A DNA stretch of 64,000 nt from Burkholderiales bacterium. Lineage in GTDB: Bacteria; Pseudomonadota; Gammaproteobacteria; Burkholderiales; SG8-41. Each line of letters begins with the position of its first letter. The stretch's first letter is position 1. The position numbers and the translations under genes are program-made. The stretch covers positions 1 through 64,000 of the forward strand of contig JAUXMZ010000032.1 of NCBI GenBank assembly GCA_030683105.1, written 5' to 3'. This document shows, piece by piece, positions 44,790 through 52,386 of this stretch. The notes below the pieces were generated by a model. The model was not told the origin of the DNA and ran no database searches. It saw nothing but the letters and a program-made list of their open reading frames with translations.

Positions 44790-45581
44790 ATGGATCTCGG
44801 TATCAATGGCGAAACCGCGCTGGTGGTCGGCGCGAGCGAAGGCATCGGCTTCGAGACCGCCAGGGGCTTGCTGGAGGAGGGCGCCGAAGTCCTGATCTGC
44901 TCGCGCAATGCTGGCAAGCTCAAGCTTGCCGCGGACGCTCTCGAGCAGGCGTGCGGCCGCAAGGTGCGCTGGTTTGCGGCGGATATCACCAGGGCCGAAG
45001 ACGTGGTGCGCCTGGGTGCGTGGCTGGCGCAGCAGGCGGCGGCGCTGGACATCCTGGTCACCGCGGTCGGCGGCAGCCAGCGCGCGGCGTTCGAGGAACT
45101 CGATGATGCCGCATGGTCGGCGAATTACGAATTCAATGTGCTCGGCACGGTGCGGGTGATACGGGAAACACTGCCCCTGCTCAAGGCATCGAGTGCGGGT
45201 CGCATTGTGATACTCGGCGCGGCGGGTGCGCGCATGCCCTATGAGCACCAGGTGGTGTCGAACGTGCACAAGGCCGGGTTGATTGCGCTGGTGAAAACGC
45301 TGGGCGCCGAATTTCAGAAATACAATATCCGCGTCAACTCGGTATCGCCGGGCCGTACCCTGACTTCGTTGTGGACCAAGCGGGCTGACAAACTCGCCGG
45401 CGAGCGCGGCATCGCGCCGCAGGAAATCATCGATGAGTTTTCGCAGGAAATTCCAATGAAGCGCATGGGGCGGCCGGAGGAGATTGCGGCGATGGTGGTG
45501 TTTCTCGCATCGCATAAAGCCAGTTACGTGACCTGCCAGTCGATCCTGGTGGACGGGGGCATCGCGCGCGGCCTGCTTTGA
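44790..45581 (+). CDS. Short-chain dehydrogenase/reductase
   Basis: A 263-residue SDR with cofactor motif VVGASEGIGFETA and the structural motif VTAVGGS (usual NNAG replaced). The serine step is ILGAAGARMPYE. The tyrosine/lysine YxxxK is atypical: HQVVSNVHKAG has histidine and serine where tyrosine is expected, as in some SDRs annotated as 3-oxoacyl-ACP reductase-like. The C terminus VTCQSILVDGGIARG is normal. Catalysis may therefore be altered. Downstream of the Bug pair on the same strand. Confidence 0.8.
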   Translation: MDLGINGETALVVGASEGIGFETARGLLEEGAEVLICSRNAGKLKLAADALEQACGRKVRWFAADITRAEDVVRLGAWLAQQAAALDILVTAVGGSQRAAFEELDDAAWSANYEFNVLGTVRVIRETLPLLKASSAGRIVILGAAGARMPYEHQVVSNVHKAGLIALVKTLGAEFQKYNIRVNSVSPGRTLTSLWTKRADKLAGERGIAPQEIIDEFSQEIPMKRMGRPEEIAAMVVFLASHKASYVTCQSILVDGGIARGLL

Positions 45582-45598
45582 CACCCAAAGAGCATTAG

Positions 45599-45723
45599 CC
45601 ACAGAGAACACAGAGAGCACAGAGAAAAACAAAGAGATTTGCGTGGCTTAAGGTTCGGGCCTGGTGTTCCTCTGTGTACCCGTCAAGCGGGTATTGAAAA
45701 GAAAACTCTGTGTTCTCTGTGGC
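45599..45723. repeat. Paired inverted-repeat element with hairpin module in right arm
   Basis: Left arm GCCACAGAGAACACAGAG... (45599-45625). Right arm 45669-45723 is split at 45678-45705 by ACCCGTCAAGCGGGTATTGA... It lies between the convergent SDR and SucD-like genes. Confidence 0.85.
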
Positions 45724-45738
45724 TTGCTGTTTATTTTT

Positions 45739-46614
45739 CTAGCGTAATTGCGCGCATACGCCTTCAACCATCTCATTAAGTGAGCTCAACACCCGCACAC
45801 CCGCCGCTTCGAGCGCCGCGTGTTTCGCGGCATAGGAGCCGTGATTGCCGTGGATCAGGGCGCCGGCGTGCCCCATGGCGACGCCTTCGGGAGCGGTGCG
45901 CCCGGCGATCAGCGCGTATACCGGCTTGGAAAATTGCTGCACTTTAAGAGCAGTCGCGAGGTCTTCCTCCTCATGGCCGCCGATTTCGCCGATGATGAGC
46001 AGCGCTTCGGTCTGCGTATCCGCAGCAAAGAACGGAACGAGATCGGAATAGTATGTGCCTTTGACCGGGTCGCCGCCGACCCCTATCCACACCGACTGCC
46101 CGATGCCGCGCTGGGATAGCCTGTACCCGGCTTCATACGATAGCGTGCCCGATTTCGACATCACGCCCAGCGGCCCGGGACGCAGCGCGTCGTTCGGGAT
46201 AAATCCAAGTTTGGTATCGCCGGGCACGGCCATGCCGGGCGTTGACGGGCCTATCCAGAGCATGCCGGCGTCCAGCGCCATGCGCCGCGCCAGGAGTGCA
46301 TCATAGACCGGCATGCCCTCGGCCGGCGTCACCATGTATTTTATGCCTGCGGCAACAGCTTCTGTCATTGCCGCCAGAAGATGGGGCGCTGCGATCAGCG
46401 CCACGCAATGCATAGCGCCGGTTGCCTTTACCGCATCGCTGCACGAGGCGAATATTGGTATGCCATTGATTTCATTTCTTTCCGAAACGGGCGAGACACC
46501 GCCGACGATGTTGGTTCCGTATTCTTTCATCAGACGGCTTTGCAGCGCGCCTACCCGTCCGCTGATCCCCATGACGATGACCGGGGTGCCGCGGGCTACG
46601 CGCGGACTGATCAT
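45739..46614 (-). CDS. Succinyl-CoA synthetase alpha subunit-like (SucD/MtkB family)
   Basis: A 291-residue CoA-binding subunit of an acid-CoA ligase. IVMGISGRVGALQSRLMKEYG is the Rossmann CoA-binding start (split here as IVMGISGRVG and LQSRLMKEYG), PSTPGMAVPGDTKLG and SKSGTLSYEAGYRL are conserved, and GHAGALIHGN has the phosphohistidine. It overlaps the beta-subunit gene by ATGA. The TCA-cycle genes usually next to sucCD are absent, so this pair may act on malate, citramalate, itaconate or another diacid. Confidence 0.88.
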   Translation of the reverse strand: MISPRVARGTPVIVMGISGRVGALQSRLMKEYGTNIVGGVSPVSERNEINGIPIFASCSDAVKATGAMHCVALIAAPHLLAAMTEAVAAGIKYMVTPAEGMPVYDALLARRMALDAGMLWIGPSTPGMAVPGDTKLGFIPNDALRPGPLGVMSKSGTLSYEAGYRLSQRGIGQSVWIGVGGDPVKGTYYSDLVPFFAADTQTEALLIIGEIGGHEEEDLATALKVQQFSKPVYALIAGRTAPEGVAMGHAGALIHGNHGSYAAKHAALEAAGVRVLSSLNEMVEGVCAQLR

Positions 46615-47765
46615 GGTGTTGATTCCCTGTCTTTTGCCAGATGGCCCCGCACCTCATCGAGAGCGCTATCGAGATCGGTGAACAGACGGATGCCCGCCTG
46701 ATCCAGCGTGGCCTGCGCCGGCTGCAGACCATTGCCGACGAGACGCGCGACTACCGGTACCTTGAGTTGGGGCACTTTGCGCAGCGCAGCGACCAATAAT
46801 GTCGAAAACTCCCCGAGATCGGTGATGCCGGCAAAGATATTGACCAGCAGCACGCGAACGTTCCGGCCCTCGGCTATCCATCTGAGCACCTGCACTAACC
46901 GCGTAGTTTCTTCGCGTAGTCCGCCGCTACGTACATCAAGGAAGTTGTAGGGTTTGAGGCCGGCATCGCGCATTTCATCGATCAGCATCATCGACAGCCC
47001 TGCGCCCGTGGTCAGCAGCCCGATTTCTCCTTGCGGGTCCACGACAACGTAGTCGAATCCATGCTCCAGTTTGAGGTGCGATGCAGGATAAGTTGCGGGA
47101 CGTTGCCTGAGCAACTCACGGAGTTTTGGCTGGCGAAACAAGCTGTTGTCGTCGGCGATCCATTTTGCGTCGCCAACGACCCAGCGACCATCGGATTTGA
47201 CGAACAGCGGGTTGATTTCGAGCAGCAGCGCTTCGCGCTCGATGAAAATGCACGCCAACATTTCAGCGGCGGCGCCCATCGCACCTGCCACGTGGCTGGG
47301 CATCGCGGCAGCCAGCCGCCGTGCGCAGGCGACCAAGGACGTGTAATCAGGCGGTGAAACATCCGTCTTGATGAGCGCAGGCGGCAGGGTTTCGATATCC
47401 ATACCGCCGCGTGCCGACATGATGATGCGTATGCCGCCGGCAGCCGGGTCGATCAGAAAAGCAAGATAGGTTTCTTCGGCGGCAGTCACCTGCTGCTCGA
47501 TACGGATGGCCTTGATCCTTTGCCCGCGTACCGTGGCGCCAAGTACCGCGTTGGCGTGATCGACGATCTGCTGCAGGGTATTGGCCTTGCGGATCATGCC
47601 GGCTCTGCCGCGGCCGGTGCTGAAAGTCTGGGCCTTGACCATCCAGGGCCCGGGCGGCAGCGCCGGGCGGTGTATGGTTTCGTCACCGTCGATTAAACGG
47701 CCCGCCGGGATGGGAACCCCGTGCTGCGCCAGCAGTTCTTTTGCGTCGTGCTCCAGAAGATACAT
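46611..47765 (-). CDS. Succinyl-CoA synthetase beta subunit-like (SucC/MtkA family)
   Basis: A 384-residue ATP-grasp subunit, partner of the SucD-like protein. The N-terminal ATP-grasp part shows VKAQTFSTGRGRAGM and EINPLFVKSDGRWVVGDAK. The C-terminal ligase part has LLTTGAGLSMMLIDEM and NFLDVRSGG where bona fide SucC has NFLDVGGGA, a change in the phosphohistidine-swinging region that hints at a different substrate. It starts after TAAGAG. Together the pair would form an alpha2beta2 or heterodimeric ADP-forming acid-CoA ligase, potentially feeding the CoA-dependent lyases here. Confidence 0.87.
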   Translation of the reverse strand: MYLLEHDAKELLAQHGVPIPAGRLIDGDETIHRPALPPGPWMVKAQTFSTGRGRAGMIRKANTLQQIVDHANAVLGATVRGQRIKAIRIEQQVTAAEETYLAFLIDPAAGGIRIIMSARGGMDIETLPPALIKTDVSPPDYTSLVACARRLAAAMPSHVAGAMGAAAEMLACIFIEREALLLEINPLFVKSDGRWVVGDAKWIADDNSLFRQPKLRELLRQRPATYPASHLKLEHGFDYVVVDPQGEIGLLTTGAGLSMMLIDEMRDAGLKPYNFLDVRSGGLREETTRLVQVLRWIAEGRNVRVLLVNIFAGITDLGEFSTLLVAALRKVPQLKVPVVARLVGNGLQPAQATLDQAGIRLFTDLDSALDEVRGHLAKDRESTP

Positions 47766-47776
47766 CTCTTAGCACC

Positions 47777-47792
47777 GGTGAAGGGTGAAGGG
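47777..47792. repeat. Heptamer tandem repeat (GGTGAAG)2
   Basis: GGTGAAGGGTGAAGGG in the 124-base divergent gap between the SucC-like gene and the GST gene. Confidence 0.6.
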
Positions 47793-47889
47793 CAGGTTCA
47801 AGTTTAACACCGCTACCCGGGGTGGGGCGCCCAAAGTTACGGCTCGGGGTAGAATAGCGAAATATGTTCCTAACGAAGAGGGTATGGAA

Positions 47890-48510
47890 ATGAAGCTCTA
47901 TGGTTCGACAACATCGCCTTATGTGCGCAAAGCGCGGGTTCTGATCAAGGAAAAAAATCTGCCGTGCGAGTTTGTGGTCGATGATCCGTGGCCCGATGAC
48001 AGCACGATGATCGCGAGAAACCCGTTCAGCAAAGTGCCGGCGCTGGAGACCAGCCCCGGCAACTATCTGTTTGAATCAGTCCAGGTGGTCCTTTATCTCG
48101 ACCATGTCAACGGCAAGCCGCTGATGCCCAAGGATCCGGAGGGGTACTGGCAGGCGCAATGGTGGCAGGCGATGGGCAACGGCATTATCGACGCCGGAAT
48201 TGCCCGCATTTTGGAAATCCGCCGTCCCGAGGACAAACAGATGCCGGAGAAAATTGCGCGCGAGGAAAAGCGCATCGCGCGCGCTATCGATCTTGCCGAA
48301 ACCACGCTGCACGGCTGGGAATTCCTGATCGGCAACCGCTTCAGTCTTGCCGACCTCGTCATGGGCGTGGGCCTGCAGTACACTGATTTTCGCCACCCGC
48401 ACGACTGGCGCAGCAGCCATCCCCGGCTTGCGAAATGGTTCGCTGGAATTGCCAGCCGCAAGTCGTTCGAAGAAACACTGCCGCCGGGGTTCGTGCCGCC
48501 CGCTGAGTGA
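47890..48510 (+). CDS. Glutathione S-transferase family protein
   Basis: A 206-residue GST. The N-terminal thioredoxin-fold domain has LYGSTTSPYVRKARV, the cis-proline motif SKVPALET and the glutathione-binding FESVQVVLYLD. The helical C-terminal domain has RFSLADLVMGVGL. I chose the ATG at 47890 because GAAGAGGG lies 7 bases upstream; the nearby ATG at 47884 is too close to it. Roles range from detoxification to isomerisation or dehalogenation; no partner points to one. Confidence 0.9.
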   Translation: MKLYGSTTSPYVRKARVLIKEKNLPCEFVVDDPWPDDSTMIARNPFSKVPALETSPGNYLFESVQVVLYLDHVNGKPLMPKDPEGYWQAQWWQAMGNGIIDAGIARILEIRRPEDKQMPEKIAREEKRIARAIDLAETTLHGWEFLIGNRFSLADLVMGVGLQYTDFRHPHDWRSSHPRLAKWFAGIASRKSFEETLPPGFVPPAE

Positions 48511-48541
48511 GGATTACGTCGAGACAAACCAATAACCGCAA

Positions 48542-48652
48542 GCCACAGAGGACACAGAGTTCACAGAGAGAACCAATAAAATCATTCTGCAACAGTTGGT
48601 TACGGATTGGGTTCCGGTTTTTTTACTCTGTGTTCTCTGTGCTCTCTGTGGC
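48542..48652. repeat. Paired inverted-repeat element
   Basis: Left arm 48542-48572 (GCCACAGAGGACACAGAG...), right arm 48626-48652 (...TCTGTGCTCTCTGTGGC), between the convergent GST and RcnB/CigR-like genes. Confidence 0.85.
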
Positions 48653-48688
48653 TAATGTTCTTGGGGTTCAAGTCCGGACCGCTCTCCG

Positions 48689-49198
48689 CTACATTCTGCC
48701 CAAGTCCTCGATCGCATCCAGGACCATGCCCGTTCCGACCGCAATCAGCAGAATATCAGCGGCCACGCGCACATAACGGTGGCCTGTCGGTGGCCGGCCA
48801 AGCTGCACAATAAGCGTTTGGGGCAGATCGTAGTAAATCACGTCTCTCGGCAGCGGCCTGCCAACCTGCCACTTCTTCGCCTGTCCTGGCGGCATGCAGC
48901 CGTTGTTCTTCTTGGCGAGGCCGGGGGGGCACTTGCCGGTCCGGAACCGTTCGCCATAGTACTCACGAACCATGCCCCGGTGTTCATCGGCGAAATGGCC
49001 GCCGCCCTTCCTGCCCTGCCTGTCCCCGTCGCGATCCTGGCCGTTATCGCGATCACGTGCGCCGCGCTGCTCATTCTTCTCCTGCTTTTTGCCGCTGCCG
49101 GCCCACGCCGGTTTGTCGGCAAGCACCGGACCCGCCGCCAGTATCCCGGCGACCAAGCAAGCCAGCGTGTAAGCAGTCTTTAAGGCGATTCTTCGCAT
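48689..49198 (-). CDS. RcnB/CigR-like membrane-associated protein
   Basis: A 169-residue protein with a signal sequence (TLACLVAGILAAGPVLADK). A strongly charged Asp/Arg/Gly/Lys-rich linker (residues 30-70), a small Cys-containing segment (GKCPPGLAKKNNGCMPPGQAKK) and a C-terminal RPPTGHRYVRVAADILLIAVG transmembrane-like helix follow (longest motifs shortened here). The pattern KKNNGC-PPG and the PTGHRYVRV ending are typical of RcnB/CigR (anti-virulence regulator) family proteins, envelope proteins of poorly known function. The start at 49198 follows TGGAG. A periplasmic or inner-membrane location is likely. Confidence 0.75.
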   Translation of the reverse strand: MRRIALKTAYTLACLVAGILAAGPVLADKPAWAGSGKKQEKNEQRGARDRDNGQDRDGDRQGRKGGGHFADEHRGMVREYYGERFRTGKCPPGLAKKNNGCMPPGQAKKWQVGRPLPRDVIYYDLPQTLIVQLGRPPTGHRYVRVAADILLIAVGTGMVLDAIEDLGRM

Positions 49199-49406
49199 GA
49201 TTCGACTCCATATCAAGAGATTCATATACTCATACATGGGCACTGACGTTGCCCGTTTACTGCGCTCGACGGCAAGCCAGCGTTATCCATACTTCTGATG
49301 GTGTAGCTAAATTATCCCTTTGCCAGGGCGATGTATGTGCGTTATCGCACATTATCTGCGGCGTGCCTTCGGCGTAAACTGCTGGACGGGAACGGTTAGG
49401 GGACTG

Positions 49407-51011
49407 TCAGAAATGCCGTGAGCCCATGACCGGCTTCACTGCCGGATCGAGCTTGAGATCGAGCAGGGTATTGGCCTTGAATCTGCCGCTCGACGCTGCA
49501 AGAAAAGCAGCCAGTTCCTTTTCGGTGGAGGCTTGCGCGTAACGCCAGCCATAAAGCCGGGCTAGCCCGGAAAAGTCTATCGTCGGCGGTTCGAGGTTGA
49601 AAGATTCGAGCGGGCCGTCGGCAAGCCGGGTCGCGGCTTCGTTGAGCGTGGTATAGCGCCGGTTGGAAAGCACCACCAGCAGCATTTTTGTTTTATTGTG
49701 TTCCGCGCTCCACAGCGCTTCGCTCGCATAGAGCGATGAGCCGTCGCCGATGATCGCCACGACCTGCCGTTCATTTTGCCCGATCGCGGCGCCTACCGCC
49801 GCCGCCAGGCCCCAGCCGATGCCGCCGCTGCCGTTGATAAGATAGCAGCCCGCGTTCAGTTCCATCCACTGCCGCACATCGGAAGTCGACAGCCCGGATT
49901 CATCCACCCACAGTGCGTCGCGGAATCGGTCGAGCAGGGCATGGACGGCACGGGACGGATGCAATGTACCCGCCCGGAGTGCCGGAAGCGGAATCCCCGG
50001 GCGCAGCGACCCGGTTGCGCGTTTTTTGCGCGCACCTTTCATCAGTGCGTTGATTTCCTTCAGGGCGCCGCCGACGTCGGCAATACACGCGAGCTCAAAT
50101 TCACCGTCAGTGGCGAGCACGCTCGAATCGTTGCCGATCCACGCTTTTTTCTGTGACAGCCTGGCTTCGCTGTAAAGGGTTGTGCGCAAACCGCGCCCAC
50201 CGATGAAAAACAGCGCGTCATGCGCCGCCAGGCGGTCGCTCAGCTGTTTCATGCTTGGCGGCAGATAGCCGGCATAACATGCGGCGTTGCCCGCCACCGG
50301 CAAGACACCAGTGTACGGCGCAACATAAACCGGCGCGCCCAGGATTTTCGCCAACGCTTCGAGTTCGGCGCCGGCCTGATGCCAGTGCACTTCCTCGGCG
50401 CAAATCAACGCCGGACGTTTCGCGGTAGCCAGAAACTTGACGAAGTCGTGTGCATCCTCCTGCCCCAGGGCCGAGAGCCGGGGCGCATTGACCCTGGCCG
50501 GCGCAGCGTCAGTTTCCTGTTCCAGCAGATCGGGAGGGCAGATGAGCGCCACCGGGCCATAGGGCGGGGTCAGCGCAGCGCGCAGCGCGCGGTTTATGTT
50601 TGCTGCGACGTCGTGGCTGGTGTTGAGCGCATAAACCGACTTGCAGACCGATCCCGCCATTTTTTCCAGCGGCCCCCACAATACGGGCCGGGTGTGGAGA
50701 AACCGCCGGTCCTGGCCGCCGACCAGTACCAGCAGCGGCGTGCCGGCGATGCCCGCGGTGTAAAGCGCACCCATGCCGTTGCCCAGTCCCGGCGCAACAT
50801 GCAGATTGACCACGCCGAGCGCGCGCGTTGCGCGCGCGTAGCCGTCGGCCATCGGTACTGCGGCGACTTCTGAGAGCGCGATGATGTATTTGATTTTGCC
50901 GCGCTTCTCGCACGCGTTGACCAGCGGAATTTCCGTGGTGCCGGGGTTGCCGAAAATGCGGGTGACGCCGTTTTTTTCGAGCGTCTGGAGCAGGAATTCA
51001 GAGACTTTCAT
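49407..51011 (-). CDS. ThDP-dependent decarboxylase, benzoylformate decarboxylase-like
   Basis: A 534-residue ThDP enzyme of the acetolactate synthase/benzoylformate decarboxylase group. FGNPGTTEIPL corresponds to the GNPGSNE loop of benzoylformate decarboxylase; E48 (ALSEVAAV) is the cofactor-activating glutamate and H71 (NLHVAPG) matches the catalytic histidine. The Mg-ThDP motif is IIGDGSSLYASEALW through LLVVLSNRRYT. Cytoplasmic. It probably decarboxylates an aromatic or aliphatic 2-oxoacid to an aldehyde, and an aldehyde dehydrogenase is encoded 7 kb away. Its start lies next to the repeat array at 51.07 kb. Confidence 0.87.
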   Translation of the reverse strand: MKVSEFLLQTLEKNGVTRIFGNPGTTEIPLVNACEKRGKIKYIIALSEVAAVPMADGYARATRALGVVNLHVAPGLGNGMGALYTAGIAGTPLLVLVGGQDRRFLHTRPVLWGPLEKMAGSVCKSVYALNTSHDVAANINRALRAALTPPYGPVALICPPDLLEQETDAAPARVNAPRLSALGQEDAHDFVKFLATAKRPALICAEEVHWHQAGAELEALAKILGAPVYVAPYTGVLPVAGNAACYAGYLPPSMKQLSDRLAAHDALFFIGGRGLRTTLYSEARLSQKKAWIGNDSSVLATDGEFELACIADVGGALKEINALMKGARKKRATGSLRPGIPLPALRAGTLHPSRAVHALLDRFRDALWVDESGLSTSDVRQWMELNAGCYLINGSGGIGWGLAAAVGAAIGQNERQVVAIIGDGSSLYASEALWSAEHNKTKMLLVVLSNRRYTTLNEAATRLADGPLESFNLEPPTIDFSGLARLYGWRYAQASTEKELAAFLAASSGRFKANTLLDLKLDPAVKPVMGSRHF

Positions 51012-51059
51012 TTTGCATTAACCGCCACGACAAAAATAACATTAAAAACAGCTAATTAA

Positions 51060-51185
51060 CCGCCAAGGCTTCTTTTCAATACCTTCCTTTCAATACCTTC
51101 CTTTCAATACCCGCTTGACGGGTGCGCTTGACGGGTACGCTTGACGGGTACGCTTGTCGGGTGCGCTTGACGGGTACGCCAAGAA
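51060..51185. repeat. Single-arm CGCCAAG element with expanded hairpin-module array
   Basis: CCGCCAAGGC (51060) and CGCCAAGAA (51177) flank an expanded array: about two and a half copies of a 14-base TTTCAATACCTTCC unit, then five 13-base CGCTTGACGGGTA-type units (51112-51176, one with GTCGGG). No matching right arm follows before the attC-like site at 51.2 kb. The 309-base gap otherwise holds only that site. Confidence 0.8.
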
Positions 51186-51202
51186 ATATCAAGACCAAGT
51201 TA

Positions 51203-51269
51203 GTTCAACGCCTAAGCTCAGCCGACGAGCGCCGAAGGCGCGAAGTTCGGCTGGAGCGCCTTGTTGGGC
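51203..51269 (-). other. attC-like recombination site (cassette end, downstream of Crp-family gene)
   Basis: Read on the minus strand it begins GCCCAAC (fits RYYYAAC). Imperfect complementary halves follow, GCTCCAGCCG pairing with CGGCTGAGC with one extrahelical base around a GGCGC-rich hairpin. It ends CTTAGGC-GTTGAAC, where GTTGAAC fits GTTRRRY. About 67 bases. Position: 51 bases past the Crp-family stop, as expected for the cassette's own attC. The end next to the cut site is less canonical, so this is the weaker of the two sites. Confidence 0.5.
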
Positions 51270-51320
51270 CGCGGCTAAGAAATCGTTTCCCAAGCACCGT
51301 TTTCATTGACGTCTCACTGC

Positions 51321-52091
51321 CTACGGCGTTTGAAGCGTTGCCGTGGGGATGGAGTCGGTATTCGAAATCACGTGGCGCTGCGGCAGGTAATGAAGCAGCA
51401 GATCTGTTTCCTTCTTGACCACGCTGTAGCACTCGCAACTCAGAGTTTCAAGTTTCGGCCGGTCAAGCACCTTGATCAATCCGCGCGAATATGAAATCAC
51501 GCCTAGCTGCTGCAATTTTGACGCGGCCTGGGTGACGCCTTCGCGGCGAACGCCGAGCATGTTGCCGATGAATTCCTGTGTCATCGTCAAGTGGTTATGT
51601 GACAGGCGATCCATGGAAAGCAGGAGCCAGCGGCAGAGCTGCTGGTCGATCGAATGGTGCCGGTTGCAAACTGCGGTCTGAGAGATTTGCGTAATCAGGG
51701 CCTGCGTGTAGCGCAGCATCAGCATCAGCAACATGCCGTGGCGGTTGAACTCCTCTTTCACCCGATGCCTGGGGAGTCGATATGCGTAACCGGCGCTCTG
51801 TACCAGGGACCGGCTCGGCGTGCTCTCCCCGCCCATAAACAAAGTGATGCCTAGCAATCCCTCGTTGCCCACCACGAGGATCGCGGTCGATGCCCCGTTT
51901 TCCATCACGTACTGCAGCGAGACTATGGAATCGGTGGGAAAGTAAACGTGACGCATGGGGTGCCGGGATTCATACAGGAGCGCGCGCAACGGCAGGCGCA
52001 CCAGTTCCAGGTACGGGAACAAACGGCCTTGAACGTCAGGCGGCAAGGCTGCCAGAAGATGATTCTGATGGGGCTGGGGTTTGGCGGACAT
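51321..52091 (-). CDS. Crp/Fnr-family transcriptional regulator
   Basis: A 256-residue Crp/Fnr regulator. Residues 20-120 form the cyclic-nucleotide-binding-like beta barrel (HVYFPTDSIVSL, VGNEGLLGITLFMGG). The C terminus has the winged helix LTMTQEFIGNMLGVRREGVTQAA. There is no N-terminal cysteine cluster, so it is not an oxygen-sensing FNR. Its recognition helix RREGVTQAASKL lacks the E-xx-SR pattern of FNR, so it is unlikely to bind the box at 18236. It lies between two attC-like sites and may be carried on an integron-type cassette. Confidence 0.87.
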   Translation of the reverse strand: MSAKPQPHQNHLLAALPPDVQGRLFPYLELVRLPLRALLYESRHPMRHVYFPTDSIVSLQYVMENGASTAILVVGNEGLLGITLFMGGESTPSRSLVQSAGYAYRLPRHRVKEEFNRHGMLLMLMLRYTQALITQISQTAVCNRHHSIDQQLCRWLLLSMDRLSHNHLTMTQEFIGNMLGVRREGVTQAASKLQQLGVISYSRGLIKVLDRPKLETLSCECYSVVKKETDLLLHYLPQRHVISNTDSIPTATLQTP

Positions 52092-52242
52092 TTCGGCGCT
52101 CTTGGAACTGCTGAGTAGGTAGAGATTACCCGATCACAGCCGCTTGAGCGCACTTTTTTTCCTGTGCGAATTCGGTACAGTAGCCCGCAGATGGTGAGGG
52201 CTCTGAGAACTCGCATGAGACGAGCCTATGCATGACTTAGCA

Positions 52243-52311
52243 GCCCAACGTTTGACATGAGAGGCAGACAAACAGCGCAGCTGTTTGGTTGTCCCCTCGA
52301 TGGGGTTAGGC
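52243..52311 (-). other. attC-like recombination site (upstream of Crp-family gene)
   Basis: A 69-base imperfect hairpin. On the minus strand it starts GCCTAAC and ends AAACGTTGGGC, both fitting the attC core rules (RYYYAAC, GTTRRRY). Inner arms GAGGGGAC and CCTCTC, then AAACAGC-tgc-GCTGTTT, pair with mismatches and extrahelical bases. It lies 75 bases past the Bug stop at 52387 on the same strand, so it would be the attC of that upstream cassette and mark the boundary of the Crp-family cassette. The rest of 52092-52386 shows nothing recognisable. Confidence 0.65.
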
Positions 52312-52386
52312 GTTTTCGCGTGTATCACGCCAGAGTACCGCTTCTTTTGGCAGGAAATCTGCGACCAGCTTACTATCCTTTTGACC

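Noticed and set aside
51060-51185. Possible CRISPR array
   Set aside because: Units are 13-14 bases, directly abutting, with no spacers, and no cas genes are near. It is a tandem expansion of the hairpin module.
51321-52091. Window-encoded FNR protein acting on the box at 18236
   Set aside because: No N-terminal cysteine cluster and a recognition helix without the FNR specificity residues.
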